A program made the position numbers and the translations under genes. Below, piece after piece: positions 1-6,226 of a stretch of DNA of 20,869 nt. The stretch comes from an uncultured Clostridia bacterium (GTDB lineage: Bacteria; Bacillota; Clostridia; TANB77; CAG-508), in assembly GCA_944388615.1 (NCBI GenBank), contig CALXJL010000014.1, forward strand, positions 1 to 20,869. The letters are read 5' to 3'. Every line of letters begins with the position of its first letter. Position 1 is the stretch's first letter. Below the pieces are notes generated by a model, which saw nothing but the letters and a program-made list of their open reading frames with translations, did not search any database and was not told where the DNA came from.

Positions 1-1181
1 ATCAAGCTAGAATGTATTACAAATCAATAGAAATTGCTCCAGAGAAAACCTATGGATCAATTTTAAGTACATTACAATCTAAATTAGGTAAATTTGATTC
101 AAAGGAAATTGCAGAAGTAACATCAACAGATACAATTAATTTTGAGGATATAGGTAGTAAGAAAACGGCAGTATATGTTATTTCATCAGATACACATACA
201 GCATATGATTTCTTATTAACAATTTTCTTCTCTCAAATGATACAACAATTATATACATATGCAGATGATAGAGGTGGAAAATTGCCAGTTCCTACATTTT
301 TCATATTAGATGAGTTTGCTAATATAGGTAAAATACCAGATTTTGATAAAAAAATATCAACAAGTAGAAGTAGAAAAATATCTTTTAGTGTTATATTACA
401 AAACTTAGACCAATTAGAAGCTGTTTACGAAAAATCTTATGAAACAATAATTGGTAACTGTGATACCCATGTATTTTTAGGTAGTAACTCTCAAAAAACA
501 GTAGAATATTTTTCTAAGGCATTAGGAGAAAAAACAATTTCACGTGATAGTAGATCAGTAAATAGAGATAAACAAAATCAAAAACAAGGATATAGTGATT
601 CAGATCAAATAATGGCAAGAGCATTAATGACACCTGATGAATTAAGACGTTTTGATAATGATATGTGTATTATATTTGAAAAAGGTATAAGACCTGTTAA
701 GGCTCCTAAATTTTATTATTTTAAACATCAGCCAATGTGTAGGGAATTACAATCTTCAGAGATTAGTCATAATGATTTTGAAGGTAAAGATAGAGGTGTT
801 TGGAGAAAATATAATCCATATAATCCTTATGTTGAAGAAAAAGATGAAGAAAAAGAAAATTCAACTTTAGAAGTAGAATCATTAGATGATTTATTTGAGG
901 ATGAACCAGATCCAAAACAAGAAGAAAATAATGAAATAAAAAATGAAGCGGAAATAGTAAAGAAAAAAGAGGAAATAAAAGAAGAGAAATTATCTGGAAA
1001 AGAAGAAAAAGTTAATTTGGATTTATTAGACGATATATTAGAAGATGTGTTTGAAGACAGTGAAAAAGAGGAGGCACCAGTTCTGCCAAATGTATCAAAT
1101 AACGAAAAAACGGAACTTGATATACAAAAAGAGTTAGAGGCTAAATTTGACGAATTATTTGGTCCAATAGACGAAGATTAA
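1..1181 (+). CDS. VirD4/TraG-like type IV coupling protein, C-terminal part (5' end outside window)
   Basis: The reading frame is open from base 3, so the Met at 12 is internal and the true start and Walker A motif lie upstream. Counting from that Met, residues 40-240 resemble the C-terminal half of the VirD4/TraG coupling ATPase: a Walker B segment FFILDEF (96-102) followed by FANIG, an S/R-rich stretch, and the MTPDELRRF motif (206-214) frequent in coupling proteins of Gram-positive conjugative elements. Such proteins are membrane-anchored hexameric ATPases that deliver the relaxase-DNA complex to a type IV secretion channel. From about residue 275 to the end (834-1178) there is a highly charged Glu/Lys/Asp tail with no recognisable fold, containing three similar acidic-hydrophobic motifs. 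Such a tail may bind substrates, which is an inference. No other conjugation gene follows in the window. The family call is confident; activity and element membership cannot be judged from this part. Confidence 0.85.
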   Translation, partial: QARMYYKSIEIAPEKTYGSILSTLQSKLGKFDSKEIAEVTSTDTINFEDIGSKKTAVYVISSDTHTAYDFLLTIFFSQMIQQLYTYADDRGGKLPVPTFFILDEFANIGKIPDFDKKISTSRSRKISFSVILQNLDQLEAVYEKSYETIIGNCDTHVFLGSNSQKTVEYFSKALGEKTISRDSRSVNRDKQNQKQGYSDSDQIMARALMTPDELRRFDNDMCIIFEKGIRPVKAPKFYYFKHQPMCRELQSSEISHNDFEGKDRGVWRKYNPYNPYVEEKDEEKENSTLEVESLDDLFEDEPDPKQEENNEIKNEAEIVKKKEEIKEEKLSGKEEKVNLDLLDDILEDVFEDSEKEEAPVLPNVSNNEKTELDIQKELEAKFDELFGPIDED

Positions 1182-1200
1182 AACAAGTGTTTTAAAAAAT

Positions 1201-1248
1201 ATTGACTATAAAATTTGTATGTGATATAAATTTTATAGTCAATTTTTT
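1201..1248 (+). terminator. Rho-independent terminator of the coupling-protein gene
   Basis: There is a perfect 16-bp inverted repeat (1201-1216 with 1228-1243) with an 11-nt loop and six T's at 1243-1248. It lies 20 nt after the stop codon. The loop and left arm also hold a promoter for the next gene. Confidence 0.85.
1202..1230 (+). promoter_or_regulatory. Sigma-A promoter for the yhaO-yhaN unit, nested in the terminator
   Basis: The -35 is TTGACT (1202-1207), then a 17-nt spacer, then -10 TATAAA (1225-1230) with an extended TG at 1222-1223. Transcription would begin near 1237, inside the right arm of the terminator, so the new RNA would not carry the hairpin. The start codon at 1278 is about 40 nt downstream. 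Confidence 0.65.
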
Positions 1249-1277
1249 GTTAAATAGGAAAGGAAGAGTATTAAAAT

Positions 1278-2348
1278 ATGAAATTTGTACATATTGCTGA
1301 TATGCATTTTGATATACCTTTTACAACAATCGCAGAATTGGGAAATAAGAGAAGATTAGAACAAAGAGATGTATTTAAAAAATGTATAAATTATGTAAAG
1401 GAAAATAATATACCATATTTATTTATTTCAGGTGATTTATATGAACAAGAATATGTTAAACAATCAACTATTGAATTTATAAATAATTTATTTAAAGAAA
1501 TACCAAATACACTTATTTATATAGCTCCAGGAAATCATGATCCATATCTATTAAATTCATTTTATTATAATTTTGAATGGAATGAGAATGTTCATATATT
1601 TAATAAATTAGAAAAAATAAAAGTAAATAATGATATAAATATTTATGGATTTGGTTTTTCAGATTTTTATGAAAGAAATTCTGAAATAAATAATATTGAG
1701 TTAGACGAAAAAGAAAAAATAAATATATTAGTTGTACATGGAAGTTTAGATAGTGGATATGATGATAATAGAGAATATAATCCATTAACATATAAATATT
1801 TAAAAGAAATTGGGTTTGATTATATAGCTTTAGGTCATATACATAAAAGATATATATCAGAAGATAATAGATTAGTATATCCTGGTTCAATGATTTCAAT
1901 GGGATTTGATGAATTAGGTGAACATGGTATGATTGTAGGGGATGTACAAAAGGATAATATCAATTTAGAATTCGTAAAATTGGATAATACGGATTTTGTA
2001 GAATATGAATTAGATATATCGTCTATATATACACAAGAGGATTTAATAGAAAAAATAAATCAAATAAATTGGAATAATAATAAAATGTATAAAATTATTT
2101 TAATTGGCTATAGAAGATTTGATATAAATTTAATTAACATAAAAAAATTAATAGACATAGAAAATATAATAAAAATAAAAGACAAAACAAAAATAGAAAT
2201 TAATGTAGAGCAAATGGCTAGAAATATTAATTTAAAAGGTATATTTGCTAAACAAATGCTTGAAAAATTAAATAATACAATAGATAAAGATGAAAAAGAA
2301 AAAATAAAAAAAGCAATTGAGATAGGAATAGAGGCTTTAGAGAAATAA
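1278..2348 (+). CDS. yhaO: YhaO/SbcD/Mre11-type metallophosphoesterase, DNA repair exonuclease family
   Basis: This 356-residue protein has the full calcineurin-like phosphoesterase metal-binding set: D8-x-H10 (IADMH), D53 (SGDLY), the GNHD box at 85-88, H154 (VVHG) and the GHIH box at 186-189. All expected ligands are present, so catalysis is plausible. The sequence PGSMISMGFDELGEHG (202-217) follows the catalytic core as in the YhaO branch. Members of the SbcD/Mre11 superfamily are Mn-dependent nucleases that act on DNA ends or hairpins with an SMC-like ATPase partner. That partner follows 17 bp downstream and presumably forms the complex. The protein is somewhat shorter than the roughly 400-residue Bacillus YhaO. 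The ATG at 1278 is preceded by a purine-rich AGGAAAGGAAG Shine-Dalgarno region. It is likely cytosolic, but its partner carries membrane helices that could tether it. The substrate is unknown. Confidence 0.85.
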   Translation: MKFVHIADMHFDIPFTTIAELGNKRRLEQRDVFKKCINYVKENNIPYLFISGDLYEQEYVKQSTIEFINNLFKEIPNTLIYIAPGNHDPYLLNSFYYNFEWNENVHIFNKLEKIKVNNDINIYGFGFSDFYERNSEINNIELDEKEKINILVVHGSLDSGYDDNREYNPLTYKYLKEIGFDYIALGHIHKRYISEDNRLVYPGSMISMGFDELGEHGMIVGDVQKDNINLEFVKLDNTDFVEYELDISSIYTQEDLIEKINQINWNNNKMYKIILIGYRRFDINLINIKKLIDIENIIKIKDKTKIEINVEQMARNINLKGIFAKQMLEKLNNTIDKDEKEKIKKAIEIGIEALEK

Positions 2349-2365
2349 AGATTGGAGGAATATAT

Positions 2366-4306
2366 TTGAAAATAAATAAAATAAAAATTAATTCTTTTGG
2401 AAATTTAAATAATAAAGAATTTGAATTAAAAGATGGAGTTAATATAATATATGGTGAAAATGAAAGTGGCAAATCTACTTTATTAAAATTTATAATAAAT
2501 ATGTTTTATGGAATATCAAAAAATAAAAGAGGAAAAAATATTTCAGATTATGATAAATTTAAACCTTGGAATACAGATGAGTTTTCGGGAACAATTAAAT
2601 ATGAATTAGATAATAAAAATAATTATGAAGTATTTAGAGATTTTAATAAAAAAAATCCAAAAATATTTAATAATAATTTAGAAGAAATATCTAAACAATA
2701 TTCGATAGATAAAAACATTGGAAATTTATTTTTTTATGAACAAACGGGGTTAGATGAAAGTATGTTCATTTCGACAATAGCTAGTATGCAACAAGAAGTA
2801 AGATTAGATAATAATATACAAAATAATATTATACAAAAAATAGCCAATATAATGGGTACAGGAGATGATAGTGTATCTTTTAAAAAAACATTAGAAAAAT
2901 TAGACAAAAAACAATTAGAAGAAATAGGAACTAATAGAAGTGTAGGTAGACCAATAAATATTATAAATAAAGAATTAGACAATTTAAATTTAAATAAAAA
3001 AGAATTACTAGAAAATAAAAATTTAAATAATAAAATAAATATAGAAAAAAATAATTTATCAGAAAAATTATTAAAATTAGAAAATAAAAATAAAATAATA
3101 AAAAAAATAAAAATAAATAATGAAGAAAATAAAATAAATAATGAAAAAATTAATTTTAATAAAAAAATAATAAATGAAAATAATGAAAAAATAAATAATT
3201 TAAATATAGAAAAAAATAAAATAATAGAAATAAAAGATAATTTATTAGATGAAGAAGAAAATAAAATAAATAATAAAAAAAATAGAAATAAAATAATATT
3301 AATAATATTAAATATTATTTTGTTAATATTTAATATTGTATTTTTTATAAATAAAAATTATTTTTTATTGTTTTTATTTTTGCTTTTAATCATAGTAAAT
3401 ATAGGAATTGGAGCAATTTATAATAATAAATTAAATAAAAAAATAAATAAAATTAAATTAAAAAACAATAATTTAAATAATGAAAAAAATAATAAAATAA
3501 ATTTAATAAATAATGAAATAAATATTTTAAAAAATAATATAAATAAATTTAATAATGAAATAAATATTTTAAATAAAAAAATAATTGAAGAAAATAAAAT
3601 AAATAATGAAAATATTATTTTGGAAAATAAAAATAATTTGACTGAAATAGAAATAATGGAAATTTTAGAAAATAGAAATATTGAAAAATTAGAAGAAGAG
3701 ATTGAAAACCAAATATCTAATATAAAACTAAATATATATTCTATAGAATTACAAGAAAAAGAAATAAATACTAAATTAGAAAAATTGTCAGAGATAGAAG
3801 AACAAATTCAATTATTAGAAGAAAGAAAAGAAGAATTAAATGATCAAAATGATATAATTAATATTGCTAAAGAAGGATTAAAAAATGCATATCAGACTAT
3901 GAAAGAGAGCATATCTCCTAAATTTACGGAGGCTTTATCAAAAAATGTTTACGAAATTTCTAATGGTAAATATAAAACTGTAGCTATTAGTGATGAATTT
4001 GGACTAATAGTCCAATTAGATAATGGAAACTATATTCCCGCGGATAGAATGAGTACAGGGACTATTGATCAATTATACTTAAGCTTAAGAATTGCATTAA
4101 TGGATGAATTATCAGAGGAAAATATGCCATTAATACTAGATGAAACATTTGCATATTTTGATGACATAAGATTGAAAAAAATATTAAATTACATATATGA
4201 AAAATATAATAATAAACAAATAATTATATTTACATGCACAAATAGAGAACAAGAAATTATTAATAATTTAGGAAAAGAATATAATTATATACAAATAAAA
4301 CCTTGA
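2366..4306 (+). CDS. yhaN: YhaN/SbcC-like SMC-type ATPase with a membrane hairpin inside the coiled coil
   Basis: This 646-residue protein has the split ATPase head of the Rad50/SbcC family. Walker A is GENESGKST (30-38). At the far end are an ABC signature region MSTGTIDQLYLSL (562-574) and Walker B LILDETFAYFDD (589-600). Between lie charged helices (about 195-500) with two hydrophobic helices at about 309-328 and 332-352, a membrane hairpin at the apex where SbcC and Rad50 carry a zinc hook. I see no CxxC hook. From memory, Bacillus YhaN is also predicted to be membrane-associated but is much longer (about 960 residues), so this is a short form. The arms are made almost only of N, K, I, E and L. 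The start is TTG at 2366, supported by GGAGG at 2354-2358 and the family-typical N-terminus MKINKIKINSFGNL. It forms an operon with the upstream nuclease. Likely role: ATP-driven clamp or gate for that nuclease at the membrane. Confidence 0.82.
   Translation: MKINKIKINSFGNLNNKEFELKDGVNIIYGENESGKSTLLKFIINMFYGISKNKRGKNISDYDKFKPWNTDEFSGTIKYELDNKNNYEVFRDFNKKNPKIFNNNLEEISKQYSIDKNIGNLFFYEQTGLDESMFISTIASMQQEVRLDNNIQNNIIQKIANIMGTGDDSVSFKKTLEKLDKKQLEEIGTNRSVGRPINIINKELDNLNLNKKELLENKNLNNKINIEKNNLSEKLLKLENKNKIIKKIKINNEENKINNEKINFNKKIINENNEKINNLNIEKNKIIEIKDNLLDEEENKINNKKNRNKIILIILNIILLIFNIVFFINKNYFLLFLFLLLIIVNIGIGAIYNNKLNKKINKIKLKNNNLNNEKNNKINLINNEINILKNNINKFNNEINILNKKIIEENKINNENIILENKNNLTEIEIMEILENRNIEKLEEEIENQISNIKLNIYSIELQEKEINTKLEKLSEIEEQIQLLEERKEELNDQNDIINIAKEGLKNAYQTMKESISPKFTEALSKNVYEISNGKYKTVAISDEFGLIVQLDNGNYIPADRMSTGTIDQLYLSLRIALMDELSEENMPLILDETFAYFDDIRLKKILNYIYEKYNNKQIIIFTCTNREQEIINNLGKEYNYIQIKP
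3509..3573 (+). repeat. 23-bp direct repeat with 42-bp period inside the yhaN coiled coil
   Basis: An identical 23-bp word occurs at 3509-3531 and 3551-3573. The 42-bp period equals 14 residues, or two heptads, and both copies encode NNEINIL. The flanking region (about 2950-3650) consists of near-repeats of the same A/T words. Confidence 0.7.
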
Positions 4307-4331
4307 AATAATGGTAAAAACGCGATATAAT
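4303..4331 (+). promoter_or_regulatory. Sigma-A promoter for prfA
   Basis: The -35 is TTGAAA (4303-4308), then exactly 17 nt, then a perfect TATAAT (4326-4331). The -35 overlaps the TGA stop of yhaN. I see no terminator between the two genes, so read-through from yhaN is also possible. Confidence 0.75.
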
Positions 4332-4350
4332 TAATAGGCAAATTTTAGAA

Positions 4351-4383
4351 AGGAGATATAATATATTATTAAATTAATATATT
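4351..4383 (+). promoter_or_regulatory. Shine-Dalgarno followed by a hairpin that may shorten the distance to the prfA start
   Basis: AGGAG at 4351-4355 is the only good ribosome binding site before prfA, yet it lies 39 nt from the ATG at 4395 and 30 nt from an in-frame TTG at 4386. Between them is a perfect 9-bp inverted repeat (4360-4368 with 4375-4383, 6-nt loop). If it folds, the effective distance falls to about 6 nt (TTG) or 15 nt (ATG). All pairs are A-U, so stability is modest. Confidence 0.4.
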
Positions 4384-4394
4384 AGTTGATAATT

Positions 4395-5456
4395 ATGTTT
4401 CAAAAATTAGAAGATGTAGAAAAAAGATATGAAGAGTTAACATTAAAAATAAGTGATCCAGAAGTAATTTCTAAACAAAATGAATGGAAAGAACTTATGA
4501 AAGAACATGCTGAAATAGAGCCAATTGTTTTAAAATATAGAGAATATAAAAAAGTAAAAAAATCATATGAAGATGCATTAGAAATGATGGAAGATAAGGA
4601 ATTAAAAGAATTAGCGGAAATAGAAATGTTAGATGCTAAAGAGAAGATACCAAAATTGGAAGAAGAACTTAAATTATTACTAATTCCTAAAGATCCAGAT
4701 GATGATAAAAACGTTATTTGTGAAATAAGAGCAGGAGCTGGAGGAGAAGAAGCAGCTTTATTTGCAGGGACATTATTTAGAATGTATTCAATGTATGCAG
4801 AAAGAAAACATTGGAAATTAGATGTTGTAAATGAAAATGAAACTGGTTTAGGTGGATATAAGGAAATTTCATTTATGATAAGTGGAAAAGGTGCATATAG
4901 CAGATTAAAATTTGAAAGTGGTGTACATAGAGTACAAAGAGTCCCAGATACAGAAGCAAGTGGAAGAATTCATACGTCTACAGCAACTGTTGCTGTACTT
5001 CCTGAAGTGGAAGATGTAGAAATTGAAATATCACCATCAGATGTAAAATTAGAAGTTTTCAGATCTTCTGGAGCAGGAGGTCAACATGTTAATAAAACAT
5101 CTTCTGCCGTAAGACTTATTCATATTCCAACAGGAATTGTTGCAGAATGTCAAACTGAAAGATCACAACTACAGAATAGAGAATATGCAATGAAACTTTT
5201 ACGTTCTAGATTATATGAAAAAGAATTGAGAGAGAGAGACGCAAAAGTTGCAAATCAAAGAAAAAGTCAAGTAGGAAGTGGAGATAGAAGTGAAAAGATA
5301 CGTACATATAACTATCCTCAAGGAAGAATTACAGATCATAGAATAGGACTTAGTATATATCAAATGGAAGACTTTTTAAATGGTAATTTGGATGATATGA
5401 TAAATAACTTAATTGCGGCAGATAGAGCAGAGAAGTTAAAAGGAGAAGAAAATTAA
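4395..5456 (+). CDS. prfA: Peptide chain release factor 1
   Basis: RF1 recognises UAA and UAG in the ribosomal A site and triggers peptidyl-tRNA hydrolysis. Numbering from the ATG at 4395 (353 residues, normal for RF1), the catalytic GGQ lies at 228-230 within SSGAGGQHVNKTSSAVR. The stop-codon-reading tripeptide is PDT (185-187) within RVPDTEASGRIHTS. This PxT form marks RF1, since RF2 has SPF there. The coiled N-terminal domain begins FQKLEDVEKRYEEL, which matches the family and favours the ATG at 4395. An in-frame TTG at 4386 would add three residues and sits better relative to the hairpin-shortened Shine-Dalgarno. No prmC methyltransferase gene, a common neighbour, follows; the gene stands alone with its own promoter. 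I see no terminator between its stop and the rubrerythrin promoter. Confidence 0.97.
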   Translation: MFQKLEDVEKRYEELTLKISDPEVISKQNEWKELMKEHAEIEPIVLKYREYKKVKKSYEDALEMMEDKELKELAEIEMLDAKEKIPKLEEELKLLLIPKDPDDDKNVICEIRAGAGGEEAALFAGTLFRMYSMYAERKHWKLDVVNENETGLGGYKEISFMISGKGAYSRLKFESGVHRVQRVPDTEASGRIHTSTATVAVLPEVEDVEIEISPSDVKLEVFRSSGAGGQHVNKTSSAVRLIHIPTGIVAECQTERSQLQNREYAMKLLRSRLYEKELRERDAKVANQRKSQVGSGDRSEKIRTYNYPQGRITDHRIGLSIYQMEDFLNGNLDDMINNLIAADRAEKLKGEEN

Positions 5457-5474
5457 AAAAAATTAAGATTAGTA

Positions 5475-5504
5475 TTGAAAAAAAGCAGTATGGAATGATA
5501 TAAT
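5475..5504 (+). promoter_or_regulatory. Sigma-A promoter for rubrerythrin
   Basis: The -35 is TTGAAA (5475-5480), then an 18-nt spacer, then TATAAT (5499-5504) with an extended TG at 5496-5497. Transcription would start near 5511, giving a leader of about 75 nt. Confidence 0.7.
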
Positions 5505-5514
5505 TTAGCAGAAA

Positions 5515-5535
5515 TATAGAATTAATGATTCTATA
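5515..5535 (+). other. Small hairpin at the 5' end of the rubrerythrin leader
   Basis: A perfect 8-bp inverted repeat (5515-5522 with 5528-5535) with a 5-nt loop begins a few bases after the predicted transcription start. No T-tract follows, so it is not a terminator. A 5' hairpin here could stabilise the mRNA, which is an inference. Confidence 0.35.
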
Positions 5536-5584
5536 ATCTAAATTATGTAAATAAAAATATATTATAAAATAGGAGGTAATTTAA

Positions 5585-6127
5585 ATGGCAGATTTAAAAG
5601 GAACAAAAACAGAAAAAAATTTAATGGAGGCTTTTGCTGGAGAATCACAAGCAAGAAATAAATATACATATTTTGCAAGTAAAGCAAAAAAAGAAGGATA
5701 TGAGCAAATAGCAGAAATATTTACAGAAACAGCAAATAATGAAAAAGAACATGCAAAACTATGGTTTAAACTATTAAATGGAGGAGATATACCAACAACA
5801 GCAGACAATTTAAAGGCTGCTGCAGAAGGAGAAAACTATGAATGGACAGATATGTATGACAGAATGGCTAAAGAAGCAAAAGAAGAAGGATTTGACGATA
5901 TAGCTTATCTATTTGAAGCTGTAGGAAAAATTGAAAAAGAACATGAAGAAAGATATAAAAAATTACTTGAGAATGTAGAAGGTGGATTAGTATTTAGTAG
6001 AGATGGAGATAAAATATGGAAATGTAGAAACTGCGGACATATAGTAATTGGAAAACAAGCTCCAGAAATATGCCCAGTTTGCAAACATGCAAAAGCATTT
6101 TTTGAAATAAAAGCAGAAAATTATTAA
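5585..6127 (+). CDS. rbr: Rubrerythrin, peroxide-reducing diiron protein
   Basis: This 180-residue protein has classical rubrerythrin architecture. An N-terminal ferritin-like four-helix domain (about 1-130) carries E20, E53-x-x-H56 and E117-x-x-H120 as diiron ligand candidates, plus the family phrase ENYEWTDMYDRMAKEA (83-98). A C-terminal rubredoxin-like knuckle holds C147-x-x-C150 and C163-x-x-C166. The domain order is not that of clostridial reverse rubrerythrin. Rubrerythrins reduce H2O2 to water with electrons from NAD(P)H via rubredoxin or similar carriers, protecting anaerobes in the cytosol. The ATG at 5585 has an ideal AGGAGG (5571-5576) eight nt upstream. The strong promoter, leader hairpin and 15-bp terminator mark a well-expressed monocistronic gene. 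PerR control is known for some clostridial homologues, but I could not identify a convincing PerR box in this AT-rich leader. Confidence 0.96.
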   Translation: MADLKGTKTEKNLMEAFAGESQARNKYTYFASKAKKEGYEQIAEIFTETANNEKEHAKLWFKLLNGGDIPTTADNLKAAAEGENYEWTDMYDRMAKEAKEEGFDDIAYLFEAVGKIEKEHEERYKKLLENVEGGLVFSRDGDKIWKCRNCGHIVIGKQAPEICPVCKHAKAFFEIKAENY

Positions 6128-6134
6128 TAAATAA

Positions 6135-6169
6135 AAAAAACTTTGAATTTACATAATTCAAAGTTTTTT
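6135..6169 (+). terminator. Terminator of rubrerythrin
   Basis: A perfect 15-bp stem (6135-6149 with 6155-6169) with a 5-nt loop starts with an A-run and ends in six T's, eight nt past the stop codon. Confidence 0.9.
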
Positions 6170-6183
6170 AAAGTATTTTAGAA

Positions 6184-6203
6184 GGTCTGTTCCCAAGCGG
6201 ACA
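6184..6203 (+). promoter_or_regulatory. GC-rich inverted-repeat element before tex (function unknown)
   Basis: These 20 bases are 60% G+C in an intergenic region that is otherwise nearly all A/T. They hold the imperfect dyad TGTTCC (6188-6193) / GGACA (6199-6203) around a short centre, and can alternatively form a 5-bp stem GTCTG/CGGAC (6185-6189 with 6198-6202). The element lies ten nt before the tex Shine-Dalgarno. It could be an operator or a leader RNA structure. I find no convincing sigma-A promoter between the rubrerythrin terminator and tex. Confidence 0.4.
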
Positions 6204-6226
6204 TTTCGTATAAGGAGGAAATAAAC

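Noticed and set aside
1202..1243. Mirror promoter on the minus strand in the same terminator dyad
   Set aside because: The symmetry gives TTGACT, but the -10 at correct spacing is only TACAAA, and no minus-strand gene follows.
3061..3660. Low-complexity region as a CRISPR or satellite array
   Set aside because: It stays in frame, keeps coiled-coil character and lacks regular spacers. It is coding sequence of the ATPase.
5531..5567. PerR-box-like sequences upstream of rubrerythrin
   Set aside because: The best alignments match only about 10 of 15 consensus positions, which is expected by chance in DNA this AT-rich.
6209..6214. TATAAG as a -10 for tex
   Set aside because: It would place the transcription start after the ribosome binding site, and the matching -35 position has no resemblance to TTGACA.
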